This document shows, one piece after another, positions 47,001-53,203 of a DNA stretch of 64,000 nucleotides. Source of the stretch: DATNPH01 sp036703315. Its GTDB lineage: Bacteria > Cyanobacteriota > Cyanobacteriia > Cyanobacteriales > Coleofasciculaceae. The notes beneath the pieces were generated by a model. The model saw only the letters and a program-made list of their open reading frames with translations. It was not told the DNA's origin and searched no databases. The position numbers and the translations under genes were made by a program. The stretch lies in contig DATNPH010000223.1 in NCBI GenBank assembly GCA_036703315.1, positions 1 through 64,000 on the forward strand, given 5' to 3'. Position 1 is the stretch's first letter. Each line of letters begins with the position of its first letter.

Positions 47001-47381
47001 TGCCCGGTTAAAGGCAGCCGTGGCGTCGTTGAGTGCTTGGTCGATATCGCCTCCCGGTTGGAAGAATAAGTCTACACTCACCTGTCCTTCACGGGTTTGG
47101 GAATAAACTTGCACCACTCCCTCAGTCGCACTCAGCGCTTCTTCCAGGGGTCTGGTGATTTCATCCACTGCCACCTCGGGTGAGATTCCAGGCGCATTCA
47201 ACCGCACGCCAATCCGGGGGTAGGTAATTGATGGCAACAAATCAACTTGAAGTTGTGTGAGGAAGAAAATTCCCAGCACCACTACCATTACCGTGAGTAC
47301 GAAGGTGCCGATATGTTGGCGGATAGCGATCGCACTCACGCTAAATCCACCCGTTTTGTGATGTCCGTTACCGTTGTTCAT
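44082..47381 (-). CDS. RND (HAE1-type) efflux pump, second system
   Basis: Complete proton-coupled exporter of 1099 residues, longer than AcrB (about 1050) because of a repeat insert and a charged tail. It opens with SVSAIAIRQHIGTFVLTVMV. TM4 has the paired acidic-adjacent GQAVDTSVVIIENIAER; here VDTS replaces the usual VDDA, so only one Asp of the proton-relay pair is in the standard position. The C-terminal helices include TAIGATVLVGVVLLVGIVVN. Residues about 262-273 are a 9-nt-unit repeat (SPA-SPA-SPA). The adaptor gene is 51 nt upstream. Relatives export drugs or lipophilic compounds. Confidence 0.94.
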   Translation of the reverse strand: MNNGNGHHKTGGFSVSAIAIRQHIGTFVLTVMVVVLGIFFLTQLQVDLLPSITYPRIGVRLNAPGISPEVAVDEITRPLEEALSATEGVVQVYSQTREGQVSVDLFFQPGGDIDQALNDATAAFNRARGNLPDTIEEPRLFKVDPSQLPVYELALQSSSLRDVELRVFADEEFSRELGVVNGVASVDVSGGVAEEIGVNIDLRRLQAQGVALNDVLTALRERNIDISGGRLQGENSEPLTRTVGRFRNADEIRNLSFEVSAASPASPASPASSLPARRVYLREFAEVIDGTEEQRVFVSLNGEPAVKISIQKQPDANTVTVVEGIKNRIAQLRKSGLIPEDMKLIPTLDESRFIRNSLADVINSAVTGALLAAVAVLFFLGSLRQTFIISLTIPLCTLTAIILMKFFNLSLNVFSLAGLTLGIGQAVDTSVVIIENIAERTGMIPNQLKKRQLSSKEMIEESISSSQEVESAMVAATGANLASVLPFLLIGGFFSLLFNELILTICFAVAASLLVALTVTPVLTSRLLAIPWSSRVSQFWLLRQFNRRFDDATHSYSRMLALVLRWRWVFTCVAFLVLGGGTAVMAGQIPQEILPRISTGQANLVAQFPPGTTVDTNRKVMKIVDDLLLKQPETEYTFTTAGGFLFGSNTTSNPLRSSSTIVLKQGSDIEAFVERVTQELNKLNLVETRLRLSPGEVRGIILNNSPVRGAEVDVILQGNDERSLVQAGRQVLATLDERVKSARFRPNADPRQPEIQIKPDWERVAALGLTAQEIGNTIQTAIEGSVPTQLQRGNRLVDVRVQLEQEAARRASQIRQIPLFVNGNRPISLGEVATIEEGQAPGEIQRINQRQVFIAAGNLSEGVSLGDALKEVNAVLGTLQLPPGVTVIPSSAAQSNQLLQDSLKLLGALSAFLVFVVMAVQYNSLIDPLVIMFTLPLALAGGIFGLYVTKTAIGATVLVGVVLLVGIVVNIGIIMVELANQIREQEGVDRKTAILKAAPQRLRPIMMTTVTTVLGLFPLALGIGEGSEFLQPLGIVVFFGMSVATILALFIIPCFYVMFHEFPGTGRGKRSHRKQQVIMEEASLETVSSSSVHYSENGE
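46566..46601 (-). repeat. Four 9-nt tandem units inside the pump gene
   Basis: GGAGGCAGG three times, then GGAAGCAGC. Read on the coding strand it encodes a Ser-Pro-Ala repeat in the first periplasmic loop of the pump. The 9-nt period keeps the frame. Confidence 0.9.
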
Positions 47382-47432
47382 TATTCAATGTCTGTTGTTC
47401 GTTGCCACTGACCACTGACTACTCACCACTGG

Positions 47433-48878
47433 CTACTTTTCTGACAAAACACTTAATCGCACTGGAGCACCGTCTTTTAGAGGCTTGCCAGTACGGGCGA
47501 CAAACCGTTCTCCTGGTCGCAACCCTGATAGAATTTCCACTTGACCATTAGCGCGAGCCCCCACTTGCACAGGACGAGCTTGTACTTTGGCTTGGGCACC
47601 TTGACCTGTTACAACAAATACCATTCCCTGATTGGATTTTGGATTGCTGCCTTGCTGCTCTGCTGCCTTACTGCCCTGTTCCCGTGCTGCCCTGCTGCCT
47701 TGCTCTCCTGCTGCCTTGCTGCCTTGCTGCCCTGCTGCCCTGCTGCCCTGCTGTCCTTCTTCTTGCAGCGCTGTTTGTGGTACAACAACACGGGGGGCGG
47801 TTCTTGACTCAAAGCTCACTTCTGCCCGTAGCCCACTACCAATCTGACCATTGCTATTGGGAATGGTAATTTCTACAGGTATCTGTCGGGCTGTTGGATC
47901 AGCGGCTGGAGAAATGCGAGTAACTCGCCCGGAAAGAGGCTCATTCTTAAAGGCATCTAACGTTACCTGCGCTGACTGCCCAAGCCGGATTTCTGACAGC
48001 TGTATATCGGAAACGAAAATCATTACTTTCACCTGGCTGAAATCCCCTAGCTTGAGGATTTCACCTCCGGGTTGTACCAAATTCCCTGGTTCGGTTACCT
48101 TTTCCAAGACAACGCCATTGATGGGGGAGGCGAGTAGAGCGTAGGAGCGACGTTCTCCTGCCTGAGCAACAGCAGCTCGTTGTGCGTCCACTCGGCGTTG
48201 AGCAGCAGATACTGCTTTTTGTTCTGTACTGATTTGTTCAAGAGCAGAGCGCAGACTCTGTTCAGCAGTTTGGGCAGCGGTTTGAGCCAGTTCGGCTTCT
48301 TGCTTGGAAATCGCGCCTTGATTCCCAAGGGTAGCCCTTCTTGCTGCGTCCGCCCGTGCTTGGTTGAGTTGTACTCTCGCTTGTTCGGCTTTAGCACGAG
48401 CATTACTGACTTGACTCTCAGCGCGTGCTACTTCTGACTCAAGCGCTGCTAGTTCGGCTTGCTCCTGGCTCAGCGTTGTCATCAATATGGCGTCATCTAC
48501 CTGAACGAGAATTTGACCCTGCTTGACGGCATCACCGGTATCCACGTTGATGTTTAGCAGTCTGCCTTCGACTTGGGCACGTAGTGAGACTTCTCGCACG
48601 GGTCTAGTGGTGCCTGAGTACTTCATTGGTTCCTGTAGTAATCCTGGCTTAGCGATCGCCACATCCACCGATGTACTACCTTCCCCCTGTTTCGAGCGAG
48701 AAGGTGTCGATTGGGCTTCTGCTTCGGTTTTACCTAAAAAATTACATCCAGTCAAAAAAGGCAAGGGCAAAACTACACATAAGAGCAGAAATTGGAAAAA
48801 ATTTCTCTTTTGAGTTGATGGCTGTACTGCCTGGATTTTAGCAGTAGCCGAATCAGCAAATTTATGGTTTAAATACAT
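47433..48878 (-). CDS. RND efflux adaptor lipoprotein with Gln/Gly/Ala repeat insert
   Basis: Membrane-fusion protein of 481 residues. A leader with lipobox LTGC (Cys45) implies lipid anchoring. The barrel-sandwich halves flank a long coiled-coil hairpin (about 130-235, rich in Ala/Gln/Glu), followed by the beta-barrel with GNLVQPGGEILKLGDFSQV. At about residues 374-412 the protein carries four 8-residue repeats of QQGSKAAG type, encoded by a 14-copy octamer tract. The last about 65 residues (membrane-proximal domain, GLRPGERFVARTG) follow. The pump gene is 51 nt downstream. Two inverted 14-nt sites lie in the upstream spacer. Confidence 0.93.
   Translation of the reverse strand: MYLNHKFADSATAKIQAVQPSTQKRNFFQFLLLCVVLPLPFLTGCNFLGKTEAEAQSTPSRSKQGEGSTSVDVAIAKPGLLQEPMKYSGTTRPVREVSLRAQVEGRLLNINVDTGDAVKQGQILVQVDDAILMTTLSQEQAELAALESEVARAESQVSNARAKAEQARVQLNQARADAARRATLGNQGAISKQEAELAQTAAQTAEQSLRSALEQISTEQKAVSAAQRRVDAQRAAVAQAGERRSYALLASPINGVVLEKVTEPGNLVQPGGEILKLGDFSQVKVMIFVSDIQLSEIRLGQSAQVTLDAFKNEPLSGRVTRISPAADPTARQIPVEITIPNSNGQIGSGLRAEVSFESRTAPRVVVPQTALQEEGQQGSRAAGQQGSKAAGEQGSRAAREQGSKAAEQQGSNPKSNQGMVFVVTGQGAQAKVQARPVQVGARANGQVEILSGLRPGERFVARTGKPLKDGAPVRLSVLSEK
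47645..47756 (-). repeat. Octanucleotide microsatellite, 14 units, inside the adaptor gene
   Basis: Fourteen consecutive 8-nt units of TGCTGCCT/TGCTGCCC type fill exactly 112 nt. Three units make 24 nt, hence the 8-residue protein repeat. Since 8 is not a multiple of 3, gain or loss of one unit shifts the frame. The alternative frame on the coding strand ends with a stop at 47609-47611. Confidence 0.93.
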
Positions 48879-49354
48879 GCTTTTGGTTCCACTCAGGGCA
48901 GTATTGGGTTGATGTGTGAATCTGGCACTCTCTGGGAAATCGGCTAGCGTTGGTAATCACAGTGATTGTTGAGAATCAAGCCGCTTGAGTGTTGCTTCGA
49001 GAAATAATTTTTTGTATAGTTAATATTTTCTTATCAGCAATTACTAGATTGAGTAGAGCACCCCACCCTACCCAGGCTTTACGATTTGTTTAACGTGCTC
49101 GACTCCAGTCAAAAATACATAGTTAGCAACTTTTTTAAGAAAAAGCTTGTTGCCACCACCTACTGATTTTTTTATGATATTTTAACTATACAAAATTTAA
49201 CTCACCTGTTTGGTAGATAACCATTAGATAACCTGTTTAGTAGATAACCATTAGATAAACTGATCAGTTTCTAGGTCGTTTTGCAATGAATTTTCCTGCC
49301 AAGGTAGCTGAATCAGGCAGCCGACCAGAGCGATCGCAAAAGTGCTCAAGTTCT
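48879..49354. promoter_or_regulatory. Spacer upstream of the second RND operon with paired sites
   Basis: TTTTGTATAGTTAA (49010-49023) recurs as its perfect inverse TTAACTATACAAAA (49182-49195). Next to it lies a 27-bp tandem direct repeat (49205-49231 and 49232-49258, one mismatch) containing GTAGATAACCATTAGATAA. These could be operators of the efflux operon or ends of a 186-bp mobile repeat. No gene is seen. Confidence 0.5.
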
Positions 49355-50197
49355 TCAACTATGAAACGGCACAGCTATTAAAGGGAGCAACGCTAACAAT
49401 ACCCAACACCAAGTCCACGAACTTGATTGAACAGGAACCTCTGGCTCTTCTAAAAGGGCAGAAATCCTCTCCTGAAAGCGATTTCGAACTACAGCACAGC
49501 TAAACGCGGCAGAGAAGGGTTCCGATACCATGACCGAAGTGCTTATCACTATAAGCAGTGATTCTGCCAAAAGTAGGGCATCTACTTTTTGAGCCGCCCA
49601 GCGATCAGCGCGGAGTTCTCGCAATACCAGTAGTTCTTGCCACAATGATTCTGTATTGGGTAACCAGCCAGTTAGCCGACGCAGCCAACCCAGCCAGAAA
49701 AACCAGAACGTATCCCGATAATAGGAATGAGCTTGTTCATGGGTTAAGACAGCTTCGAGATGCTCAGTTTTTAGTGTCTGTAAAAGTCCCTGACTAATAA
49801 TTAATTCAGGCTGCCAAAAGCCGATCTGGGCACTATATAAAAGTGGACTATCGAGAAGACGAACGGATCGACCTTCAAGGTCAATCTGGGGATAGGTGCG
49901 AATGTGTTGTAGAGACTGCCAACCTTCAGCTGCTAATGTTAAGCAAAAAACTAGGGCTAAAGTTACGCCGCTTACTACCAGACAATAGCTGAACCAGTCA
50001 GTATGTAGACCAATCATTTGTCCCTGCGGTCCCATACAAAGTACAGCGATCGCTGTCATTAGAAGTAGCAGAGGGGGTAAGAGAAATAATAACAGTGCTC
50101 GTTGCCAACGTTGTGTCCAGGTTCCGGTTGGTTCAAACCCACTAAATCTTAGTAACAACGCTAAGCTCAATGCTGCCAGAATCATCATTAGATGCAT
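49355..50197 (-). CDS. petP: M56-family membrane protease, PetP-like (BlaR1-type)
   Basis: Membrane metalloprotease of 280 residues with about five hydrophobic segments and the zinc motif HEQAH (His153-Glu154-His157). It lacks the large penicillin-sensor domain of BlaR1, so it matches the short protease that works with a BlaI-type repressor. Its ATG overlaps the repressor's stop codon by one base (TAATG), a sign of translational coupling. In Synechocystis the PetP/PetR pair senses copper: the protease removes the repressor when copper is present. The petJ-type gene just upstream supports that identity; the name is by homology and context. Confidence 0.82.
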   Translation of the reverse strand: MHLMMILAALSLALLLRFSGFEPTGTWTQRWQRALLLFLLPPLLLLMTAIAVLCMGPQGQMIGLHTDWFSYCLVVSGVTLALVFCLTLAAEGWQSLQHIRTYPQIDLEGRSVRLLDSPLLYSAQIGFWQPELIISQGLLQTLKTEHLEAVLTHEQAHSYYRDTFWFFWLGWLRRLTGWLPNTESLWQELLVLRELRADRWAAQKVDALLLAESLLIVISTSVMVSEPFSAAFSCAVVRNRFQERISALLEEPEVPVQSSSWTWCWVLLALLPLIAVPFHS

Positions 50198-50619
50198 TAT
50201 TGTGCCTCCTCTCTAGCTCGACGTGCTGCTTGAAGGCGAAGTGCGATCGCTTGAATTTGTTCTAAACTGGCAGCATCAAGGCTATCGGCAAAGGCAGCAA
50301 CGACATCCGGATTGCTGACAGCTAGAAATCGGTTGAGCTGATCGTGGGATTTTATGACTTGTGCCTCTTGGCGAGATACCAAAGGTTTCCAGGAGAAAGC
50401 ACGCTCTTGCTTCTCACAAGTTAGCCAGCCTTTTTGAGTCAAGCGACGTAGTACTGTAGTGACTGAGGTATAGGCTAACTCCCGATCAGGGTCAGCCAAA
50501 ATCCGTTCATGCACATCCTTAACAGTGGCAGAACCGAGTTCCCAAACGATATCCAAAATCTCTGTTTCCAAAGGACCGAGGGAAAGTTGTTTAGGACGGT
50601 GATTGGGCAGAGGAGTCAT
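50197..50619 (-). CDS. petR: BlaI/MecI-family repressor, PetR-like
   Basis: Winged-helix DNA-binding protein of 140 residues. The family core LGPLETEILDIVWELGSATV and YTSVTTVLRRLTQKGWLTCE spans residues about 11-75; the C-terminal part mediates dimerisation and holds the expected cleavage zone. It is encoded directly before the M56 protease and divergently from a cytochrome c6 gene about 630 nt away. This is the arrangement expected for PetR, which in Synechocystis controls petJ and petE according to copper. An imperfect palindrome GACTCT-AA-AGAGTC (50687-50700) lies about 70 nt upstream and is a candidate operator. Confidence 0.82.
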   Translation of the reverse strand: MTPLPNHRPKQLSLGPLETEILDIVWELGSATVKDVHERILADPDRELAYTSVTTVLRRLTQKGWLTCEKQERAFSWKPLVSRQEAQVIKSHDQLNRFLAVSNPDVVAAFADSLDAASLEQIQAIALRLQAARRAREEAQ

Positions 50620-50729
50620 GAGTTAAGTAAAGTCAAAAGTCAAACAAATAAACCCTAGGGCAGCTTCATGTATATAGACTCTAAAGAGTCGGCGTTGGTT
50701 CAATAGCCGTTAGGGTTGGCATCTCAGTG

Positions 50730-50985
50730 TTACACATTAATGTTGCCAATTGTCAGACCAGCAACTACTGTAGCTAATTCACTTGGCTCTACTGGCTTGG
50801 CGACATGCTTGGTGAAACAGGCGGTAAGGGCTTGGGTGTAGTCAGCTTCTCCAGCATAAGCAGTTATTGATGCCTTTTCCTGTATCACTCACCTGGATTT
50901 GAGCATCAGCCGGGTAATGATCGGCTAAATCATGCATTAGCTCTTCTTTTGAGGGGTCAATGTGAGCTACAGCTACCCGCCGTTA
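50730..50985 (-). pseudogene. Remnant of a hybrid histidine kinase/response regulator
   Basis: Two frames give recognisable pieces. One has IQVSDTGKGI, the ATP-binding G-box motif of a histidine kinase, running into a stop. A second frame continues with ITAYAGEADYTQALTACF, then KHVAKPVEPSELATVVAGL and a stop at 50730, the C-terminal part of a receiver domain with its conserved Lys. The catalytic middle and both ends are missing, so it is a decayed fusion of kinase and receiver fragments joined by deletion and frameshift. It fills most of the spacer between petR and petJ. Confidence 0.7.
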
Positions 50986-51252
50986 TATTAAAGTTTGACA
51001 GCCTGTCTTTTGACGGCATCTTGTTGCTTCACCCAAAATAGAGCGGAAGTTGGTGTGTATTTAATTAGCAGGATATTTGAACGTTGTTAGTTCTTAGAAA
51101 GACGCGATGTACAACTTTTGCTTAGTCCTCCTTTTTAAGGGGGGTTGGCGAGAGCAAAACTCTAAGCTAACAATTAAAAAACAAATTATAAGCAATTTAA
51201 ATGCAAATCAATTTACTATATTTACTGCCGTTTTGAGAGGAGAATAACTCAA

Positions 51253-51588
51253 TTGAAAAAAATTCTGTCAGTTCTATGGATCGCTCTAACCCTGTTCACT
51301 TTCACTTTAGGGCGTCCTGCTCTCGCTGCTGATGCAGCAAGCGGAGCCAAAATCTTTAGTGCCAATTGTGCTGCCTGTCATGCTGGTGGACGTAACGTGA
51401 TTATGGCAAATAAAAGCTTGAAAAAAGATGATCTTGCCAAGTACAACATGAACTCGTTAGATGCGATCGTTACTCAGGTAACCAATGGTAAAAATGCTAT
51501 GCCTGCTTTCAAGGGACGCTTGACTACTGAGCAAATTGAAGATGTTGCCACTTATGTTCTAGAGAAATCCGAGAAGGGCTGGCTCTAA
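51253..51588 (+). CDS. petJ: Cytochrome c6
   Basis: Soluble lumenal electron carrier between cytochrome b6f and photosystem I, replacing plastocyanin when copper is low. It is 111 residues with a Sec signal ending ALA (cleavage after about residue 25), giving a mature protein of about 86. Haem attachment is CAACH (Cys39, Cys42, His43), and the axial Met83 lies in NAMPAFKG. The start is TTG 51253, preceded by a strong GAGAGGAG about 10 nt upstream. The C-terminus EKGWL is typical. The nearby PetR/PetP-like genes suggest copper-dependent repression. Confidence 0.95.
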   Translation: MKKILSVLWIALTLFTFTLGRPALAADAASGAKIFSANCAACHAGGRNVIMANKSLKKDDLAKYNMNSLDAIVTQVTNGKNAMPAFKGRLTTEQIEDVATYVLEKSEKGWL

Positions 51589-51819
51589 ATTAAAGCGAGT
51601 AATCTGTCAGTAAGTAGGGAGTGGGAATTCATACCAATTTTCTAAATTCCTGATACAAATACAGCGGTTCTCCATTAGGCGAGGTACATCCTTAAAGCTA
51701 GAAAGCCTTAATACTACAGACTTCTGGTGTAACTCATTCATGTAAGAACTGCTATGTACTCCATTTTTTGCTAATTGCTAATCGCTAAAAGGAAATTAGC
51801 AATTAACAGAAGTTTTCAT

Positions 51820-52118
51820 TAAGTAAGTGGACAAAATTTGGTGCATCCCTGGCGTTGCAAATTGCCTACAGTGTCGAAGTCTGAGGCTATACAAACTCGC
51901 ACGCGCAAGGCAAGGGTTTTAAGACAGTCCGCGCAGGCGGACATCGTTTGTATAGCCGCGATTTCAATCGCCAGGTACTTTTGCAAAAACGGGATGCTCC
52001 CACAAAATTAAACGTAGGGTGATCAGTGCGTACCAAATCTTGTAATTCAATCCCTGAGGGCACGGTGACACTGCCCACCACTACAACTATGTTGAGTTTA
52101 TTTATGTCCACCTACTTA
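51820..52118. repeat. About 300-bp MITE-like palindromic element
   Basis: Ends TAAGTAAGTGGACA (51820-51833) and TGTCCACCTACTTA (52105-52118) are inverted with one mismatch. Nested inside are CCTGGCG-type arms (51848-51862 with 51961-51975), perfect 12-nt arms GGCTATACAAAC and GTTTGTATAGCC (51885-51896, 51946-51957) and a core stem GTCCGC-GCAG-GCGGAC (51927-51942). A 74-codon minus-strand frame inside has no family resemblance and is taken as part of the element. It lies between petJ and the TPR gene. Confidence 0.65.
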
Positions 52119-52137
52119 TTAGTTGTGTACAACATAG

Positions 52138-53103
52138 ATGAATACGATATTAGCTAAATATTTTCCTGAATATATGAACTTCTTTTACCGAATCTTTCTC
52201 AGCTTCGGCATTGCGGTAGTACTGATTGTTTTGCCTTTATCGGCAAAAGCTCAAGCCGCTGTCATAGCTGTTATGCCAATGAGCGCGATCGAGTTTTTCA
52301 CGTTGGGCGTAGAGGAGACTCAAAATAACAACTATGAACAAGCTATTAAGAATTTTACTCAGGCGATTCAGCTAAACGCCGATTTTGCGGCGGCTTATAG
52401 TAATCGATGTTTAGTTCAGATTCAGCTTGGAGATTACGCCAAAGCCACTGAAGATTGTACGGCTTCACTACTACGAAATCCCGAAAATACGGAAGCTTAT
52501 CTCAACCGAGGGCTAATACACTATCGACTTGGTAATTATCAAGCAGCTATCTCTGAATACAATCAGGTTATTGAACGCAATAGTAATGATTTTCGTGCCT
52601 ATTACAATCGAGGATTAGCGCGTTTTGATCTAAAAGACTATGAGGCAGCGATCGCTGATTATAACCAAGCCTTACATAACAGTCACAATCGTTCCAAATC
52701 GTCAATGACAGATATATACAACGACAGAGGTTTAGCTCAACTGATGTTGGAGAATACACAAGGAGCGATCGCTGACTTCTCCTCGGCAATTAGTCTAAAG
52801 ACTAGTAATCACAGAGCTTTCTACAACCGAGCCTGCGCCTGTCATCAAAAGGGTGACTTATCCGGTGCTATTCGAGATTTTACAATCGCCCTACAACTTG
52901 ACCCTAACCATGCCGAAGCTTATGTTAACCGAGGTCTAATCCGGCACGAGCTTGGATATCAACAAGCGGCATTATCAGATTTAAAAATGGCTTCACAACG
53001 CTTTGATGAGCAGGGCAATGCAATAGCTTACCAGCAGATTCTAGCTCTGATCGAGAGACTACAGCAGCTGCTTGAGTCATCTGATGAAGACGCGATCGCC
53101 TGA
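52138..53103 (+). CDS. Exported tetratricopeptide-repeat protein
   Basis: A 321-residue protein made almost entirely of TPRs (about six, from residue 55). Each shows the pattern AYxNRGLxxxxxGDYxxAIxDYxxAI, for example AYLNRGLIHYRLGNYQAAI. A hydrophobic leader (FLSFGIAVVLIVLPLSAKAQA) suggests export to the periplasm. The start at 52138 is taken; ATG at residue 13 would give a tighter signal peptide. TPRs bind protein partners; nothing shows which. A convergent hairpin separates it from phoX. Confidence 0.88.
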   Translation: MNTILAKYFPEYMNFFYRIFLSFGIAVVLIVLPLSAKAQAAVIAVMPMSAIEFFTLGVEETQNNNYEQAIKNFTQAIQLNADFAAAYSNRCLVQIQLGDYAKATEDCTASLLRNPENTEAYLNRGLIHYRLGNYQAAISEYNQVIERNSNDFRAYYNRGLARFDLKDYEAAIADYNQALHNSHNRSKSSMTDIYNDRGLAQLMLENTQGAIADFSSAISLKTSNHRAFYNRACACHQKGDLSGAIRDFTIALQLDPNHAEAYVNRGLIRHELGYQQAALSDLKMASQRFDEQGNAIAYQQILALIERLQQLLESSDEDAIA

Positions 53104-53125
53104 GCCTGGGAGAGAGTCTAAAAAC

Positions 53126-53163
53126 AGGACGCTGGCAAAGCTATAGGCGATCGCCAGCGTCCT
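53126..53163. terminator. Perfect 11-bp hairpin between TPR and phoX genes
   Basis: AGGACGCTGGC (53126-53136) and GCCAGCGTCCT (53153-53163) pair perfectly; the loop contains a GCGATCGCC HIP1-like core. It is well placed to stop transcription from both convergent genes, but T runs are weak. Confidence 0.65.
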
Positions 53164-53203
53164 ACCTAAGAACAGAAATTTTCGGTCTTGATGTCAGTTC
53201 CTA

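Noticed and set aside
47541..47869. Cys/Leu-rich frames on the plus strand across the octamer tract
   Set aside because: They are translations of the same microsatellite in antisense frames and have no start or conserved sequence.
50687..50700. The palindrome GACTCTAAAGAGTC as a proven PetR operator
   Set aside because: It is well placed, but I found no matching dyad upstream of petJ, so it is mentioned only as a candidate.
51887..52111. A 74-codon frame inside the 300-bp palindromic element
   Set aside because: It begins at the element's end and runs through its inverted repeats; no family is recognisable, so it is more likely repeat than gene.
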